A stretch of DNA of 64,000 nucleotides from Spirochaetota bacterium. GTDB lineage: Bacteria; Spirochaetota; UBA4802; JAFGJZ01. Within the stretch, counting starts at the first letter, position 1. Every line of letters begins with the position of its first letter. The notes under the pieces are model-generated. The model ran no database searches. It was not told where the DNA came from and saw only the letters and a list, made by a program, of their open reading frames with translations. The position numbers were made by a program, and so were the translations under genes. Location of the stretch: positions 1 through 64,000 of the forward strand of contig JAFGRW010000093.1 in assembly GCA_016934935.1 (NCBI GenBank), given 5' to 3'. Shown here in pieces: positions 16,145 to 26,326 of the stretch.

Positions 16145-16489
16145 ATAATTATTATAGGGAATGCAGCAATTATTCTGTTACAGAAAGTGAGACCTTTGAA
16201 ACAGAAAATATTTAAGCTCCCAATTTTGTTCCATTTTTTGCAAAATAACCATAAAAATATCTTAAATTAGTTCCACCTGCTTTCGAAGGCAACAAAAAAG
16301 TGTATATTTGATGTAACTCTTTGTCAGATCAGGATTTAAGTATAAATAATAGTTTTATTTGCTTATTTATAAATCAAATTGTGTAAAAGACTATTGGTAA
16401 TTATTACAACAGTTTGTCAATAGAAACGGTTAAGAAGGCATGCAATAATTGCTTTTTAGCCATGTTTAATCAAATAAGGGAAGATTTTA
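16145..16489. other. 345-bp divergent intergenic region
   Basis: No gene is seen. On the minus strand a TATAAT (16156-16151) sits 6 nt before the dut ATG, with only a poor -35. On the plus strand TTGTGT (16379-16384), 17 bp, TATTAC (16402-16407) could serve the transglutaminase gene. The open frame at 16414 within it is a shadow of that gene in another frame. Confidence 0.5.
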
Positions 16490-18313
16490 ATGAATTTTAT
16501 AAGAATTATTTCAATTATACTTATTCTTGGTTATGGATGTTCGTCCGGACAAAGCTCCAATCACTGGGGAGAACCAGCTCAGCAGATGGAAGGACTTCCG
16601 GAAAGCGTTATAGAGTATTTTCCATTAAAGAAAAGTGAAGATATGGTTTCTTTATCGTTTTTCTTCGATAACGAAACCCTGTCGAAAGAATGGATAGTAA
16701 TTGGTGGTGATCCTGTGATAACCGGCAATCCCGTCATAGAAGGACCGTTTTCGTTATGTATAAGCCAATCGCTGCCTCAGGCAGCAAAGCGGGGTGGTGT
16801 TTCTCTTGTTTTAGATATTCCGGAAGGTGACTATTCGGTCTCTTTTTATTACAGAAACAGTCTTGATTCTGAAAATGGAGACTTTTTTGTGTTTGAAATA
16901 GACGGTGAGAAAAAGGTAGAGAGTACCGGTTTTTCAGATTTATGGCAAAAGCATACTTCTGTGTTCCGTTCAAATGGTGAAGTTATCGTGAGTTGGTATG
17001 TGACAGGCGGCTCGGGTGAACCGAATGAGCATCTTTATAATAAAGCCTGGATTGACTGTGTCAGTATAGTTCCTGACCAGGTTGTCAAGGTAGGAATTAT
17101 TCCCGGAGGGCCGCAACTGGCGGTAGTAGACGAAACCACCATAGAGTACTTGGCAGTTGCCTTGCGAAGTGACAATTCTGTGAAAAATGGAATTGATTTT
17201 GATTATAATCTGGAATTTGATGGTGGCAGTGGAACATTTGATAATGGATTTTTTATTGGAACTTCACCTGGAAAGGTTTTTGTGACTGCGAAAACAGATA
17301 CTTTAAGTGCGGTTTCAGAACCGATTACAGTTCTAAATAGTAATTATATCGCGCAAACCGTTGTATATAACGACACCTGTTACTCAGGTGCCCAAGCTGC
17401 CGGCGATGGATCTCCGCAGGTTATAAGTGATGACAAGATTGAGATAGAGTTGCCGGTTTATTCAAATTTTAAAGCGGATGCTTTTTTTACAGTTAAAGGT
17501 TGCAACCAATATACAGGAGCTGAGAAATATATTTTTGTTCGTGTAAAAAAAGGTGAATATGAGTATGATACATTCTTAAGTGGTGATTTTTATCAACGAA
17601 TATGGCTCCCGTATGGCGCTGGGATTTATAATGTTGAGATATACAGATGTACCGTGCAGGCTGCGGCTGTTGATGAAGAGTATGATGGAGATATTTTTGT
17701 ATATAGCTGGACAAATGAATCAGATATGCTCTATCGTTTTGAAATTGAAAATACACGAAATGAAGATGGAAAATTTCTTTACCCTTCAGGATATATACAA
17801 TCAGATTCTGTTGAAATATACAATTTAATGCAAAAAGAGAGTTATTACCTTGGAGATGATCTTTTAAAACGTATTGTGAGACTTCACGACTATACGGTAG
17901 CATTTTTGCAATACGATATGGACTCCCTGACTCCGGCTCAAAGAAAGAAACAGGACGCGCTTTCGGTACTTAATTATCAAACAGCTGTTTGTGAGGGTTA
18001 TGTTTCATTATATTCTGCCCTCCTTCGAGCCGCGGGAATTAGAACACTAGCGGTTGCCGGTACTGGATATCAGGGGGACTCTGGTCAATTGCATGCCTGG
18101 TGTAATGTTGAGTATAACAGCAACCTGTATCTTGTTGATGCTACATGGGATGACCCAAGGCCTGATGGCAGTAATTCCGGCTTTGTCAGCAGAAAATATT
18201 TGATGCTTGAGACCTTAACCGGGGACTATGGTAGCCATGAACCAGCCGATGAAAGACCCGGTCGTTATGGCAGTAGGCGGAGAGATAAATTTTTTGATAT
18301 TTCTGTGCAGTGA
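16490..18313 (+). CDS. Lipoprotein with bacterial Ig-like region and transglutaminase-like domain
   Basis: A 607-residue protein. The first 17 residues are a lipoprotein signal ending in the lipobox LGYGC. Residues about 60-200 look like a beta-sandwich carbohydrate-binding-type module (DYSVSFYYRNSLDSENGDFFVF), then an Ig-like segment (about 205-285, VDETTIEYLAVALRSDNS). The C-terminal part (about 440-600) is a transglutaminase-like fold with a Cys-His-Asp triad: AVCEGY (C501), LHAWCNV (H535) and LVDATWDD (D550). Such domains act as proteases, amidases or crosslinkers; which applies here is unknown. AAGGGAAG precedes the ATG. It stands alone before the V-ATPase operon. Confidence 0.8.
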   Translation: MNFIRIISIILILGYGCSSGQSSNHWGEPAQQMEGLPESVIEYFPLKKSEDMVSLSFFFDNETLSKEWIVIGGDPVITGNPVIEGPFSLCISQSLPQAAKRGGVSLVLDIPEGDYSVSFYYRNSLDSENGDFFVFEIDGEKKVESTGFSDLWQKHTSVFRSNGEVIVSWYVTGGSGEPNEHLYNKAWIDCVSIVPDQVVKVGIIPGGPQLAVVDETTIEYLAVALRSDNSVKNGIDFDYNLEFDGGSGTFDNGFFIGTSPGKVFVTAKTDTLSAVSEPITVLNSNYIAQTVVYNDTCYSGAQAAGDGSPQVISDDKIEIELPVYSNFKADAFFTVKGCNQYTGAEKYIFVRVKKGEYEYDTFLSGDFYQRIWLPYGAGIYNVEIYRCTVQAAAVDEEYDGDIFVYSWTNESDMLYRFEIENTRNEDGKFLYPSGYIQSDSVEIYNLMQKESYYLGDDLLKRIVRLHDYTVAFLQYDMDSLTPAQRKKQDALSVLNYQTAVCEGYVSLYSALLRAAGIRTLAVAGTGYQGDSGQLHAWCNVEYNSNLYLVDATWDDPRPDGSNSGFVSRKYLMLETLTGDYGSHEPADERPGRYGSRRRDKFFDISVQ

Positions 18314-18590
18314 ATTTTTTTTGATTTTTAACTTTTATATGGTTATTTTCCACCTGAACCGTCTATTTTATGGCACCGTTTCAAACAGGGTCAAGATGTT
18401 TAAAAAAGATAATTGACGGTATATGTTAAAGGCAAATTAATTGTTTCAGCTGCTTTTTCCGCTCTATTTTGTCGAATGGAAGCGGAGGGTAACTGTTTAA
18501 TTTAACATCCAGCGGGGCAGGCAATGAGCCCGTATGTCGGGAACCGGCGCTACCGTCTGTAAAAAACCGATTATTCTTCCGGAGGACGTA

Positions 18591-19217
18591 ATGAGCAATA
18601 CGACTCAATCACCACAAACATTTGAAACAAAAATGCAGAATATCTCTGAATATCTGAAAGAGCGGGTTCTTGATCCGGCGGAACAGGAGAAAAAAAACAT
18701 TCTCGCTGAAGCCAGAGAGGAGAGCAGTCGAATTCTTGAAGAGGCCCGCAAAGAGGCCGGGAAGATTGTCGCTGAGGCCAGAGAACATGCCGAACGTGAA
18801 AAAAATTCTCTTCATTCAGCTTTGCGCATCGCTTCAAAACAGGCTATCGATACATTAAAATTGGCTCTGGAAAAATCAGTATTAAAACAGCTTGTTGCTG
18901 AACCCGTTTCCGGTGTTATTAGTTCGGAAGAAGTGGTAAAGTCGTTTATAGCCGAAGTAATAAAGACGACTGCCGGACAGAGTGCCGAGATTATGATTTC
19001 TGATGATTTAAAAAATAAAATATCTGATTACGTTAAGAATGAGATTATTGCCAAAAGCTCATCAAAAATAGCTCTCTCGGCAGAGAATGTTCCGTCCGGC
19101 TTTGCTGTAGTTCTTTCTGACAAGCAGCTTATGCTGGATTTTACCGAAGAGTCGCTAATAGAGCTTCTTTCCGGTTTTGTTCGAAGCGAATTGAGAGAAT
19201 ATCTTTTTGAAAAATAG
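18591..19217 (+). CDS. atpE: V-type ATP synthase subunit E
   Basis: A 208-residue peripheral-stalk subunit linking the catalytic head to the membrane part. The N-terminal half is a charged coiled coil with AEAREESSRILEEARKEA-type repeats, and the C-terminal half is globular and ends FVRSELREYLFEK. The ATG at 18591 follows GGAGG by 5 nt; an upstream in-frame start at 18534 lacks support. First gene of the operon. A possible -35 TTGACG is at 18413-18418, but its -10 is weak. Confidence 0.9.
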   Translation: MSNTTQSPQTFETKMQNISEYLKERVLDPAEQEKKNILAEAREESSRILEEARKEAGKIVAEAREHAEREKNSLHSALRIASKQAIDTLKLALEKSVLKQLVAEPVSGVISSEEVVKSFIAEVIKTTAGQSAEIMISDDLKNKISDYVKNEIIAKSSSKIALSAENVPSGFAVVLSDKQLMLDFTEESLIELLSGFVRSELREYLFEK

Positions 19218-19226
19218 CAGGTGCTT

Positions 19227-20009
19227 ATGAAATTGAACTACTACATAGTAGGTTCGCTGCCTGCTTTGACCTGGGACGGCGATATTCGCGGAACTCTTCA
19301 AGAGTATCTTAACGAGAATGGTTGTATGCTTGATTCGTTTAATGATGGAATTGATAATATTCTTTTATACAATGAAATCCGCACGCTTGAGATGATATTG
19401 AACAATAACGAGGCGGAAATGTTTGATCCGTCCATTATATCAAAAGAGAGAGCAGTTGCTTTTTTAGAACAGCCCATGTTAAACAGACCGGATGAATATC
19501 CGGACTATATCGAAGACTACTTTGTAAGGTATGGTGATACGCCTTCTCGCCTGGATAATCTGAATGAGCTTTATCTCGATTATTTCACTACTCTATGTGA
19601 TAGTGATATCCCTTTCTTCAAATTTTTTGGAAAAACCGCTCTGATTATACGAACCATTGTGTCTGCATATCGCCTTCAATCCAAAAACATCTCTTTGGAT
19701 GAAAAACTCGTTGGAGACGAAGAGGTTGTACAGGCTATTATTGCCCATAAAAATTCAGCTGATTTTGGTCTTGCTCAAGTTTTTCCAGAGATAGGCCGTC
19801 TGCAATCGATCATGGAAAAAGATACTCTTGAGAAGGAGAAAGAGTTGGATCTATTTCTTCTTGATCTGTTATCAGAGTATAGAGCCGACGATCCTTTTGG
19901 AGATCATGTTATCTATTTATATATTTATTCACTTTTCTTGAGAGACCGCTGGGTTATGCTTGATAGCACAACGGCGGAAAGTATGGTACAGGAAATAATT
20001 CAGGGGTAA
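19227..20009 (+). CDS. V-ATPase-associated DUF2764 protein
   Basis: A 260-residue soluble, largely helical acidic protein opening MKLNYYIVGSLPAL, typical of DUF2764 proteins found between atpE and atpA in spirochaetes, chlamydiae and some Bacteroidetes. No separate C, F or G subunit gene is present in this operon, so it may fill the place of subunit C (the rotor adaptor). That is inference from position and helical content, not proven. AGGTG lies 5 nt before the ATG at 19227, 9 bp after atpE. Confidence 0.82.
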   Translation: MKLNYYIVGSLPALTWDGDIRGTLQEYLNENGCMLDSFNDGIDNILLYNEIRTLEMILNNNEAEMFDPSIISKERAVAFLEQPMLNRPDEYPDYIEDYFVRYGDTPSRLDNLNELYLDYFTTLCDSDIPFFKFFGKTALIIRTIVSAYRLQSKNISLDEKLVGDEEVVQAIIAHKNSADFGLAQVFPEIGRLQSIMEKDTLEKEKELDLFLLDLLSEYRADDPFGDHVIYLYIYSLFLRDRWVMLDSTTAESMVQEIIQG

Positions 20010-20024
20010 AGAGGAGAATCATCC

Positions 20025-21785
20025 ATGGCATTAGAAAAAGCTACAGGTAAAATTGTTGCTGCACAGGGAAACCTGATGACAGTAGAGTTTACCGGAATTA
20101 TACGGCAAAACGAGCTGGTTTATGTCAAGACCGGCGGTCAAAGCCTTAAAGGAGAGGTCATAGAGATTAATGGAAACCTTGCCAAGGTTCAGGTTTTTGA
20201 ACCTACAAGAGGTGTTCGTTATGGAGACCTTGTAGAGTTTGATGAGGAGCTTCTTTCAGTAGAATTGGGTCCGGGATTGCTGAAAAGTATTTATGATGGT
20301 CTTCAGAACCCTCTTGAAGACGTTGCTAAAGAAGCCGGATATTTTCTTCCTCGCGGTATGTATCTGACACCGCTTGATCGAGAAAAAAAATGGTCATTTA
20401 CACCGATGGTTAAGGCCGGAGACCCAGTCGAAAGAGCTTCTTATATTGGTTGGGTTCCTGAAGGTGTAATCGAACACAAGATAATGGTTCCTTTCAGGTT
20501 TCAGGGAAAGGGAACCATTGTCGAGATAAAAGATGCAGGCGAATATACAATTGATGATGAGATAGCGAAGATTAAAGATGAAAACGGAAATGTGCAATCC
20601 ATAACAATGGCTCAAAAGTGGCCTTCAAAGTTTCCTCTTCGATTTGGTAAAAGACGTTATCCTGATCAACCGATTATTACAGGTTCGCGGATCATTGACG
20701 GACCTTTCCCGGTTGCTAAAGGCGGAACATTTTGTACTCCCGGTCCTTTCGGAGCAGGCAAGACAGTGTTGCAGCACCAGATTTCGAAAAACGCGGAGGC
20801 ACAGGTTGTTATTGTTGTCGCTTGCGGAGAGCGTGCTGGTGAGGTTGTCGAAATATTACGAGAATTTCCTCTGCTTGATGACCCGCAAACAGGAAAAAAA
20901 CTTATCGATAGAACATGTATTATTTGCAACACATCATCAATGCCGGTCGCGGCTCGTGAATCTTCAGTCTATGTTGGCACAACAATCGGTGAATATTATA
21001 GACAAATGGGTCTGGATACACTTCTTCTTGCAGACTCGACTTCACGATGGGCACAGGCCTTGCGCGAAATGAGTGGACGCCTTGAAGAGATCCCGGGCGA
21101 AGAGGCTTTCCCGGCCTACCTTTCATCCCGAATAGCAGAGTTTTACGAACGTGCCGGACTAATCGAAAATGTAATGGGCGACACAGGTTCTCTCACCATG
21201 GGGGGCGCTGTTTCTCCCGCAGGTGGTAACTTTGAAGAGCCTGTAACCCAGTCGACGCTTGCGGTTGTAGGCTGCTTTCTTGGTCTTTCAAGATCACGCT
21301 CAGATGCGCGGCGTTTCCCTGCTATTGACCCTCTAATATCGTGGTCCAAGTATTTTGACCGTTTTGGAGAAACAGGTGACGATGATCTTAAGAAGAAAGT
21401 AAAAATCATTCACAAGGCTCAGACTGTTTTGAAAGAGTCTGACGAGATAGGGAAAAAGATGTCCGTTGTTGGTGAAGAGGGTATTTCACTGGAAGACATT
21501 GTTGTTTTTCTAAAAGGTGAATTCTATGATTCGGTATTTTTACAGCAAAACGCCTTCGATAAAGTAGATACAACCTGCGATGTCAATCGTCAGCTTGAGT
21601 TGGCTGAGGTTGTCGGGACTGTAATAGACACAAAATTTAAATTTAACACAAGAGACGATGCAAGAAAATTCTTTGTGGATCTTTCTAACCAGGTGATACA
21701 GTGGAACTATACCGCTAAAGGAGATCCCGATTATAAAGTACAAAAAAATGCAATTTTAGAACAAGTCCGGGGTGAAAAAGAATGA
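20025..21785 (+). CDS. atpA: V-type ATP synthase subunit A (catalytic)
   Basis: A 586-residue catalytic subunit. Walker A is [11 protein letters not shown] (about 242-252), with the bulky non-homologous region of V-type A subunits before it (about 115-185), then [16 protein letters not shown], the Walker B strand [28 protein letters not shown] and [20 protein letters not shown]. It hydrolyses or makes ATP in the A3B3 head. GAGG precedes the ATG by 9 nt, 15 bp after the DUF2764 gene. Its stop overlaps the atpB start by 4 nt. Confidence 0.97.
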   Translation: MALEKATGKIVAAQGNLMTVEFTGIIRQNELVYVKTGGQSLKGEVIEINGNLAKVQVFEPTRGVRYGDLVEFDEELLSVELGPGLLKSIYDGLQNPLEDVAKEAGYFLPRGMYLTPLDREKKWSFTPMVKAGDPVERASYIGWVPEGVIEHKIMVPFRFQGKGTIVEIKDAGEYTIDDEIAKIKDENGNVQSITMAQKWPSKFPLRFGKRRYPDQPIITGSRIIDGPFPVAKGGTFCTPGPFGAGKTVLQHQISKNAEAQVVIVVACGERAGEVVEILREFPLLDDPQTGKKLIDRTCIICNTSSMPVAARESSVYVGTTIGEYYRQMGLDTLLLADSTSRWAQALREMSGRLEEIPGEEAFPAYLSSRIAEFYERAGLIENVMGDTGSLTMGGAVSPAGGNFEEPVTQSTLAVVGCFLGLSRSRSDARRFPAIDPLISWSKYFDRFGETGDDDLKKKVKIIHKAQTVLKESDEIGKKMSVVGEEGISLEDIVVFLKGEFYDSVFLQQNAFDKVDTTCDVNRQLELAEVVGTVIDTKFKFNTRDDARKFFVDLSNQVIQWNYTAKGDPDYKVQKNAILEQVRGEKE

Positions 21786-23083
21786 TTAAAGCATATAACA
21801 AAATAGAAAGAATTAAAGGTTCCATCGCCCAGGTTAAAGCCGAAGGTGTGTTTTTGGGCGAGCTGGCTCAGGTTAAAATGAAGAGTGGCGGCTCGACACT
21901 TGCAGAGGTTATCTCTTTTGATGGGGACAGGGTAAACCTCCAGATTTATCAGGGTACAAAAGGAGTCTCGACCGGTGATCAGACACGATTTATCGGCAAA
22001 CCAATGCAGGTGCGCTTCGGCGATTCTCTTTTGGGCCGGGTCTTTAACGGTTCTGGCGACCCTATTGATGAAGGTCCCGAAGTCATGGAAGAGAGTGTTG
22101 ATATAGGTGGTCCTTCTTTTAATCCGGCTCGCAGAATTATTCCGCGTCGAATGATTAAAACAAATATTCCCATGATAGATATGTTTAATACTTTGGTAAT
22201 CTCTCAAAAGATTCCAATTTTTTCGATTCCGGGTGAACCATACAATGAACTGCTGGCGCGAATTGCAAGCCAGACAGATGCTGATATTATTGTACTTGGC
22301 GGTATGGGTCTTAAGTATGACGATTATGAATTTTTCCGCCAATATTTCACCAAATCGGGTGCTATGGAAAAGACATGTATGTTTGTACATATGGCTTCTG
22401 ATCCTGTAGTTGAATGCCTTTTGGTCCCTGATATGGCTTTGGCCGTTGCAGAACAGTTTGCTGTACAGGATAAAAATGTACTGGTTCTGCTTACCGACAT
22501 GACATCGTTCGCAGACGCTGGAAAGGAAATATCAATTTCAATGGAGATGGTTCCTTCTAACCGCGGTTATCCCGGATCACTCTATTCGGATCTTGCTTCA
22601 CGTTACGAAAAAGCTGTCGATATTGATGGATCAGGTTCAATTACCCTGATTGCAGTAACCACAATGCCCGGCGATGATGTAACGCACCCTGTTCCTGACA
22701 ATACCGGTTATATTACAGAAGGTCAGTTCTATCTGCATAATGGTGTTATTGATCCTTTTGGTTCTCTTTCAAGGTTAAAACAGCAGGTTATGGGTAAGGT
22801 AACACGTGAAGATCACGGTGACCTTGCAAACGCGATGATTAGATTATATGCCGACGCCAAAAAAGCCAGAGACCGTGAATCAATGGGTTTTAGATTGAGT
22901 GAATGGGATCAGAAACTTATTAAATTTTCTGTAATGTTTGAAGAAAGAATGATGGATCTTGGTGTGAACCTTGATATAGAGGATCAGCTTAATCTTGGCT
23001 GGGAGATACTTGCCTCATGTTTTGGAAAAAACGAAACAGGTATCAAGAATGAGTGGATACAAAAGTATGGAAAATGGTCCTGA
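21782..23083 (+). CDS. atpB: V-type ATP synthase subunit B (regulatory)
   Basis: A 433-residue non-catalytic nucleotide-binding subunit. As in other B subunits the P-loop is replaced ([17 protein letters not shown]). Other hallmarks are [48 protein letters not shown] and [21 protein letters not shown]. The ATGA overlap with atpA indicates coupled translation, fitting a 3:3 stoichiometry. Confidence 0.97.
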   Translation: MIKAYNKIERIKGSIAQVKAEGVFLGELAQVKMKSGGSTLAEVISFDGDRVNLQIYQGTKGVSTGDQTRFIGKPMQVRFGDSLLGRVFNGSGDPIDEGPEVMEESVDIGGPSFNPARRIIPRRMIKTNIPMIDMFNTLVISQKIPIFSIPGEPYNELLARIASQTDADIIVLGGMGLKYDDYEFFRQYFTKSGAMEKTCMFVHMASDPVVECLLVPDMALAVAEQFAVQDKNVLVLLTDMTSFADAGKEISISMEMVPSNRGYPGSLYSDLASRYEKAVDIDGSGSITLIAVTTMPGDDVTHPVPDNTGYITEGQFYLHNGVIDPFGSLSRLKQQVMGKVTREDHGDLANAMIRLYADAKKARDRESMGFRLSEWDQKLIKFSVMFEERMMDLGVNLDIEDQLNLGWEILASCFGKNETGIKNEWIQKYGKWS

Positions 23084-23095
23084 CAGGAGTATTTG

Positions 23096-23716
23096 ATGGC
23101 CGAAATTAAATTAAATAAGACAGAGCTAAAGAGTCAGCAGATGCTGATGGATCAGCTTTCAAAATATCTTCCTACCTTGCAGCTGAAAAAGCAACAGTTG
23201 CAAGTTGAGGTAAACTCTGTTAAAAATTTCTTTGATGAATTGAATCAGAAAATGGATAAAATGAAAAATGATTTTTTATCCTGGTCCATTTTACTGTCGC
23301 AAAGGGAGCCGGTTGACATTAAAGAATTTTTAACTGTCGAAGAAGTTATCTCTTTGCAGGAAAACATCGCAGGTGTTGAGGTTCCTTTTTTTGATAAGAT
23401 AATTTTTACCGATAGGGAATACTCATCGTTTTCGACACCGCTCTGGTTTGATAAAGCCATTGAATCATTAAAAGAATTAATTACTGTACGTGAACAGATG
23501 AGAATTACTGAGATAAGGCAGCAGCTTCTGGAAGAAGAGCTGCGCCAGACAAACATCAAGGTTAATCTTTTTGAAAAGCGTCTTATTCCGCGATGTAAAA
23601 ACAATATTAAAAAAATTAAAATCTTTCTTGGCGATCAGGAGATTGCTTCCATTTGTAATGCCAAGATAGCAAAGGATAAACTTAAACGTAAAGAACTTAC
23701 GGCGGAGGCAGTTTAA
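23096..23716 (+). CDS. atpD: V-type ATP synthase subunit D
   Basis: A 206-residue central rotor shaft subunit: two long helices that form an antiparallel coiled coil, with LNKTELKSQQMLMDQLSKYLPTLQLKKQQL at the N-terminus and VNLFEKRLIPRCKNNIKKIKIFLGDQE near the C-terminus, the conserved end of the family. The ATG at 23096 has AGGAG 6 nt upstream. The stop is directly followed by the GTG of atpI. Confidence 0.93.
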   Translation: MAEIKLNKTELKSQQMLMDQLSKYLPTLQLKKQQLQVEVNSVKNFFDELNQKMDKMKNDFLSWSILLSQREPVDIKEFLTVEEVISLQENIAGVEVPFFDKIIFTDREYSSFSTPLWFDKAIESLKELITVREQMRITEIRQQLLEEELRQTNIKVNLFEKRLIPRCKNNIKKIKIFLGDQEIASICNAKIAKDKLKRKELTAEAV

Positions 23717-25600
23717 GTGATACAAAGGATGCAGAAGGTTCTCTTTGTGGGGCCGGAATCTAAAAAAGAAAATTTTCTAAAAAAACTACAAAAAGCCGGA
23801 GTTCTTCAAATTGATGACTATACGGGCTCAAAGTTTAACAAATCAGATAATTTTGTTGATACTGCCAAAACCGATCGGATTGTACAGTCTTGGAAATTAT
23901 TAAAACAGTATCAAACTTTGGCTGATAATATTATGCACCACAACAACAAAACAGATGATATCTCTGCTGTTGTGGATGATGTGCTGGCAATCGAGCGGGA
24001 GCTTGGTGATCTTTATGATGAGCAAAAAAGTCTTGAAAGCAAGATTGCAATGATTGAACCCCTGGGTAATTTTGATCTTGATGTTATCAGGAATATAGAG
24101 AATCTTTCCTCTTCGATAATCCAGTTTTGGGAGGTTTCTGAAAAGAACTATTCCCGTCTTGATATTCCAAAGAAAGCTTTTGTAATTGAGGTTCAAAACA
24201 GAGGTGGCCGGATATATTTTATTACAATTTACCACAAAACTCTTCAGATAGACAAGACCTCTGAAATTGTTATAACTGAATCCTTAAAAGAACTGCAATA
24301 TCAGCTTGTTAATAATGAACGTAAACAGAGCGAATTTAAGAATAAGCTTATTGATTTTACAGTATATCTTGACGATATTCATCTCTTGTATTTATCAGAA
24401 CTAAACGAATTAAATTATAAGAAGGCTCTTGGTGCAATGATTACCCCTCTGGACGGGATGCTTTTTGCGTTGCAGGGATGGACATCAAAAGAAGATCTTG
24501 ATTCGTTACGAAAATTGTCAGGTAATAATGAAGCGGAGCTTATAGAGATAGAGCCGGATAAGGGAGAAAAAGAGCCCACTCTTCTAAAAAACAAGGGGCT
24601 CGGTGAAATGGGACAGGATCTTGTTCTTTTTTATGATACTCCTTCAAGTAAAGAGTGGGATCCAAGCACATGGGTTTTTCTCTCTTTTATTGTGTTTTTC
24701 GCGATGATTATGGGAGATGGTGGATATGGCATTACGCTTTTTTCTTTATTACTCTTCTTTAGAATAAGGAATCGAAAGGCATCGGCTTCGACTAAAAGAT
24801 TTTTGAATATGGGTATGGTTCTTACTTTTGCTACTTTTATTTATGGGGCGCTGTTTGATAATATCTATGGGGTCAATTTTTTTATACCCAAAGGGCTCTC
24901 TTTTCCAGAATTTATGCTTCCGGCAGTAGAGTGGATTAATAACTTCAAGGGGCTCGAAAGTGCGCAAAAGAATTCCGCGCTGATGAAAACATCGGTATTG
25001 ATCGGCATGGTGCATATCTCGCTCTCGCTGATTTTGAAAGTGCTGCGCGATTTTTCTAATCGTGTTTTCATCAAACCTCTTTCGAATATTGCGTGGATCG
25101 CCATAATCTGGGCCTTCTATTTCTGGTATTCGTCGGGTGCACAGACTTCAGGTCTATTACAGACAACACCTGGATTGGTTTTGACAGCAGGCTTGGGAAT
25201 TGTATTTTTAACAAGCGCCGGAACATTGCATCCTGGTAAATTGATAGTTGGCGGGCTTGGAGGAATATATAATGGAGTACAGTTTTTTTCAGATGTACTT
25301 AGTTATATACGAATTTTCGCACTGGGATTATCGGGTTCACTGATAGCAGTTGTTTTTAATGATTTAGCCGGAATGGTTTTTAATTCGGGAATGAATATAT
25401 TTTTAGCCGGATTATTGGGTGCTTTGATTTTAATTTTTGGGCATCTTTTAAATATCGGGCTTTGTCTGATGGGCGCTGTGATTCACGGGCTTCGTTTAAA
25501 TTTTCTTGAGTATTACAGGTGGTCTTTTGATGGTGACGGACGACCGTTTAAACCATTTTCGGATCTTTTGTTAAGGGGAGTTGCTGCTAAAAATCAGTAA
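23717..25600 (+). CDS. atpI: V-type ATP synthase subunit I (a-subunit)
   Basis: A 627-residue stator subunit carrying the ion half-channels. The N-terminal half (to about 320) is cytosolic with coiled coils (MQKVLFVGPESKKENFLKKLQ, then ALQGWTSKEDL). The C-terminal half has seven or so helices, including the FFAMIMGDGGYGI segment, DVLSYIRIFALGLSGSLIAVVFN with the essential Arg, and NIGLCLMGAVIHGLRLNFLEYYRWSF. It starts with GTG immediately after the atpD stop, with GGAGG 8 nt upstream. Confidence 0.95.
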   Translation: MIQRMQKVLFVGPESKKENFLKKLQKAGVLQIDDYTGSKFNKSDNFVDTAKTDRIVQSWKLLKQYQTLADNIMHHNNKTDDISAVVDDVLAIERELGDLYDEQKSLESKIAMIEPLGNFDLDVIRNIENLSSSIIQFWEVSEKNYSRLDIPKKAFVIEVQNRGGRIYFITIYHKTLQIDKTSEIVITESLKELQYQLVNNERKQSEFKNKLIDFTVYLDDIHLLYLSELNELNYKKALGAMITPLDGMLFALQGWTSKEDLDSLRKLSGNNEAELIEIEPDKGEKEPTLLKNKGLGEMGQDLVLFYDTPSSKEWDPSTWVFLSFIVFFAMIMGDGGYGITLFSLLLFFRIRNRKASASTKRFLNMGMVLTFATFIYGALFDNIYGVNFFIPKGLSFPEFMLPAVEWINNFKGLESAQKNSALMKTSVLIGMVHISLSLILKVLRDFSNRVFIKPLSNIAWIAIIWAFYFWYSSGAQTSGLLQTTPGLVLTAGLGIVFLTSAGTLHPGKLIVGGLGGIYNGVQFFSDVLSYIRIFALGLSGSLIAVVFNDLAGMVFNSGMNIFLAGLLGALILIFGHLLNIGLCLMGAVIHGLRLNFLEYYRWSFDGDGRPFKPFSDLLLRGVAAKNQ

Positions 25601-25634
25601 TTCTATGTCTTATTTTGAAATAATGAGCATTATG

Positions 25635-25688
25635 TCAGAGCAAAAAACAGGGTAATTAATACTCTGAAAAAATAAAGAGTACGCTCTT
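25635..25688 (+). promoter_or_regulatory. Two small hairpins between atpI and atpK
   Basis: TCAGAG (25635-25640)/CTCTGA (25662-25667) and AAGAG (25675-25679)/CTCTT (25684-25688) with a TACG loop fall in the 109-bp atpI-atpK gap, the only sizeable gap in the operon. The c-subunit is needed in many more copies than subunit I, so mRNA processing or protection here is plausible but unproven. Confidence 0.35.
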
Positions 25689-25709
25689 AAATGAATAAGG
25701 AGATTATAT

Positions 25710-26138
25710 ATGTCTGAATTGATTAATGCGCAGTTCGTAGGAGCTATTTTAGCGCTCGGTCTTGGAGCAATAGGAAGTTCGATAGGATGTGGTCTTGCGG
25801 GTATGACATCTCACGGCGTTATGGCAAAAGTAGACGAGGGGCATGGACTGATTCTTGGTCTATCTGCAATGCCGGCTTCGCAAACAATTTACGGGTTTGT
25901 TTTGATGATACTTCTTCAGGGCTCAACTGTTCAGGCGTCTACTGCCTTCGGTATCGGTCTTGGTGCTGGCTTGGCCTTTATGACCAGTGCAATTTATCAG
26001 GGAAAGGCTTGCAGCTCGGCGATTTTGGGAGTTTCGAAAAAATCCTCCATTAGCGGTAAGGTGTTTCTTGCACCGGGTATTGTAGAGTCGTTTGCTCTTT
26101 TTGCGCTTGTTGGTGGTATCGTTCTGCTTCAGGGGTAA
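25710..26138 (+). CDS. atpK: V-type ATP synthase subunit K (proteolipid, Na+-type site)
   Basis: A 142-residue proteolipid with four helices (two fused hairpins) forming the rotor ring. The ion site resembles Enterococcus hirae NtpK: S57-Q58 with Y61 in helix 2 (hirae T64, Q65, Y68), Q97 in helix 3 (Q110) and E126 in helix 4 (E139). The Q97-E126 distance of 29 residues equals the hirae distance. This pattern suggests Na+ rather than H+ coupling. AAGGAG precedes the ATG. Last gene of the operon. Confidence 0.95.
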   Translation: MSELINAQFVGAILALGLGAIGSSIGCGLAGMTSHGVMAKVDEGHGLILGLSAMPASQTIYGFVLMILLQGSTVQASTAFGIGLGAGLAFMTSAIYQGKACSSAILGVSKKSSISGKVFLAPGIVESFALFALVGGIVLLQG

Positions 26139-26326
26139 TAGATCATTATCGGTAATAGAGAGTATTTGAAAAATTAGTCGCTGCTGTTTGTATTGAAAAA
26201 GTATAAACCTGCCGGTTTTTCAATGCTCTCTGAGACTATTGCATATTCTTTGCTAAAGATCTATTTGTTAAAAAAGCCTGTGTTATTCCTTAGAAATCTT
26301 GTAAGACAAAACTTTCAAAATAACCA

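Noticed and set aside
16414-16638. 74-codon frame on the plus strand before the transglutaminase gene
   Set aside because: It overlaps the signal-peptide region of the lipoprotein in another frame and has no ribosome site. The lipoprotein start at 16490 has AAGGGAAG and a lipobox.
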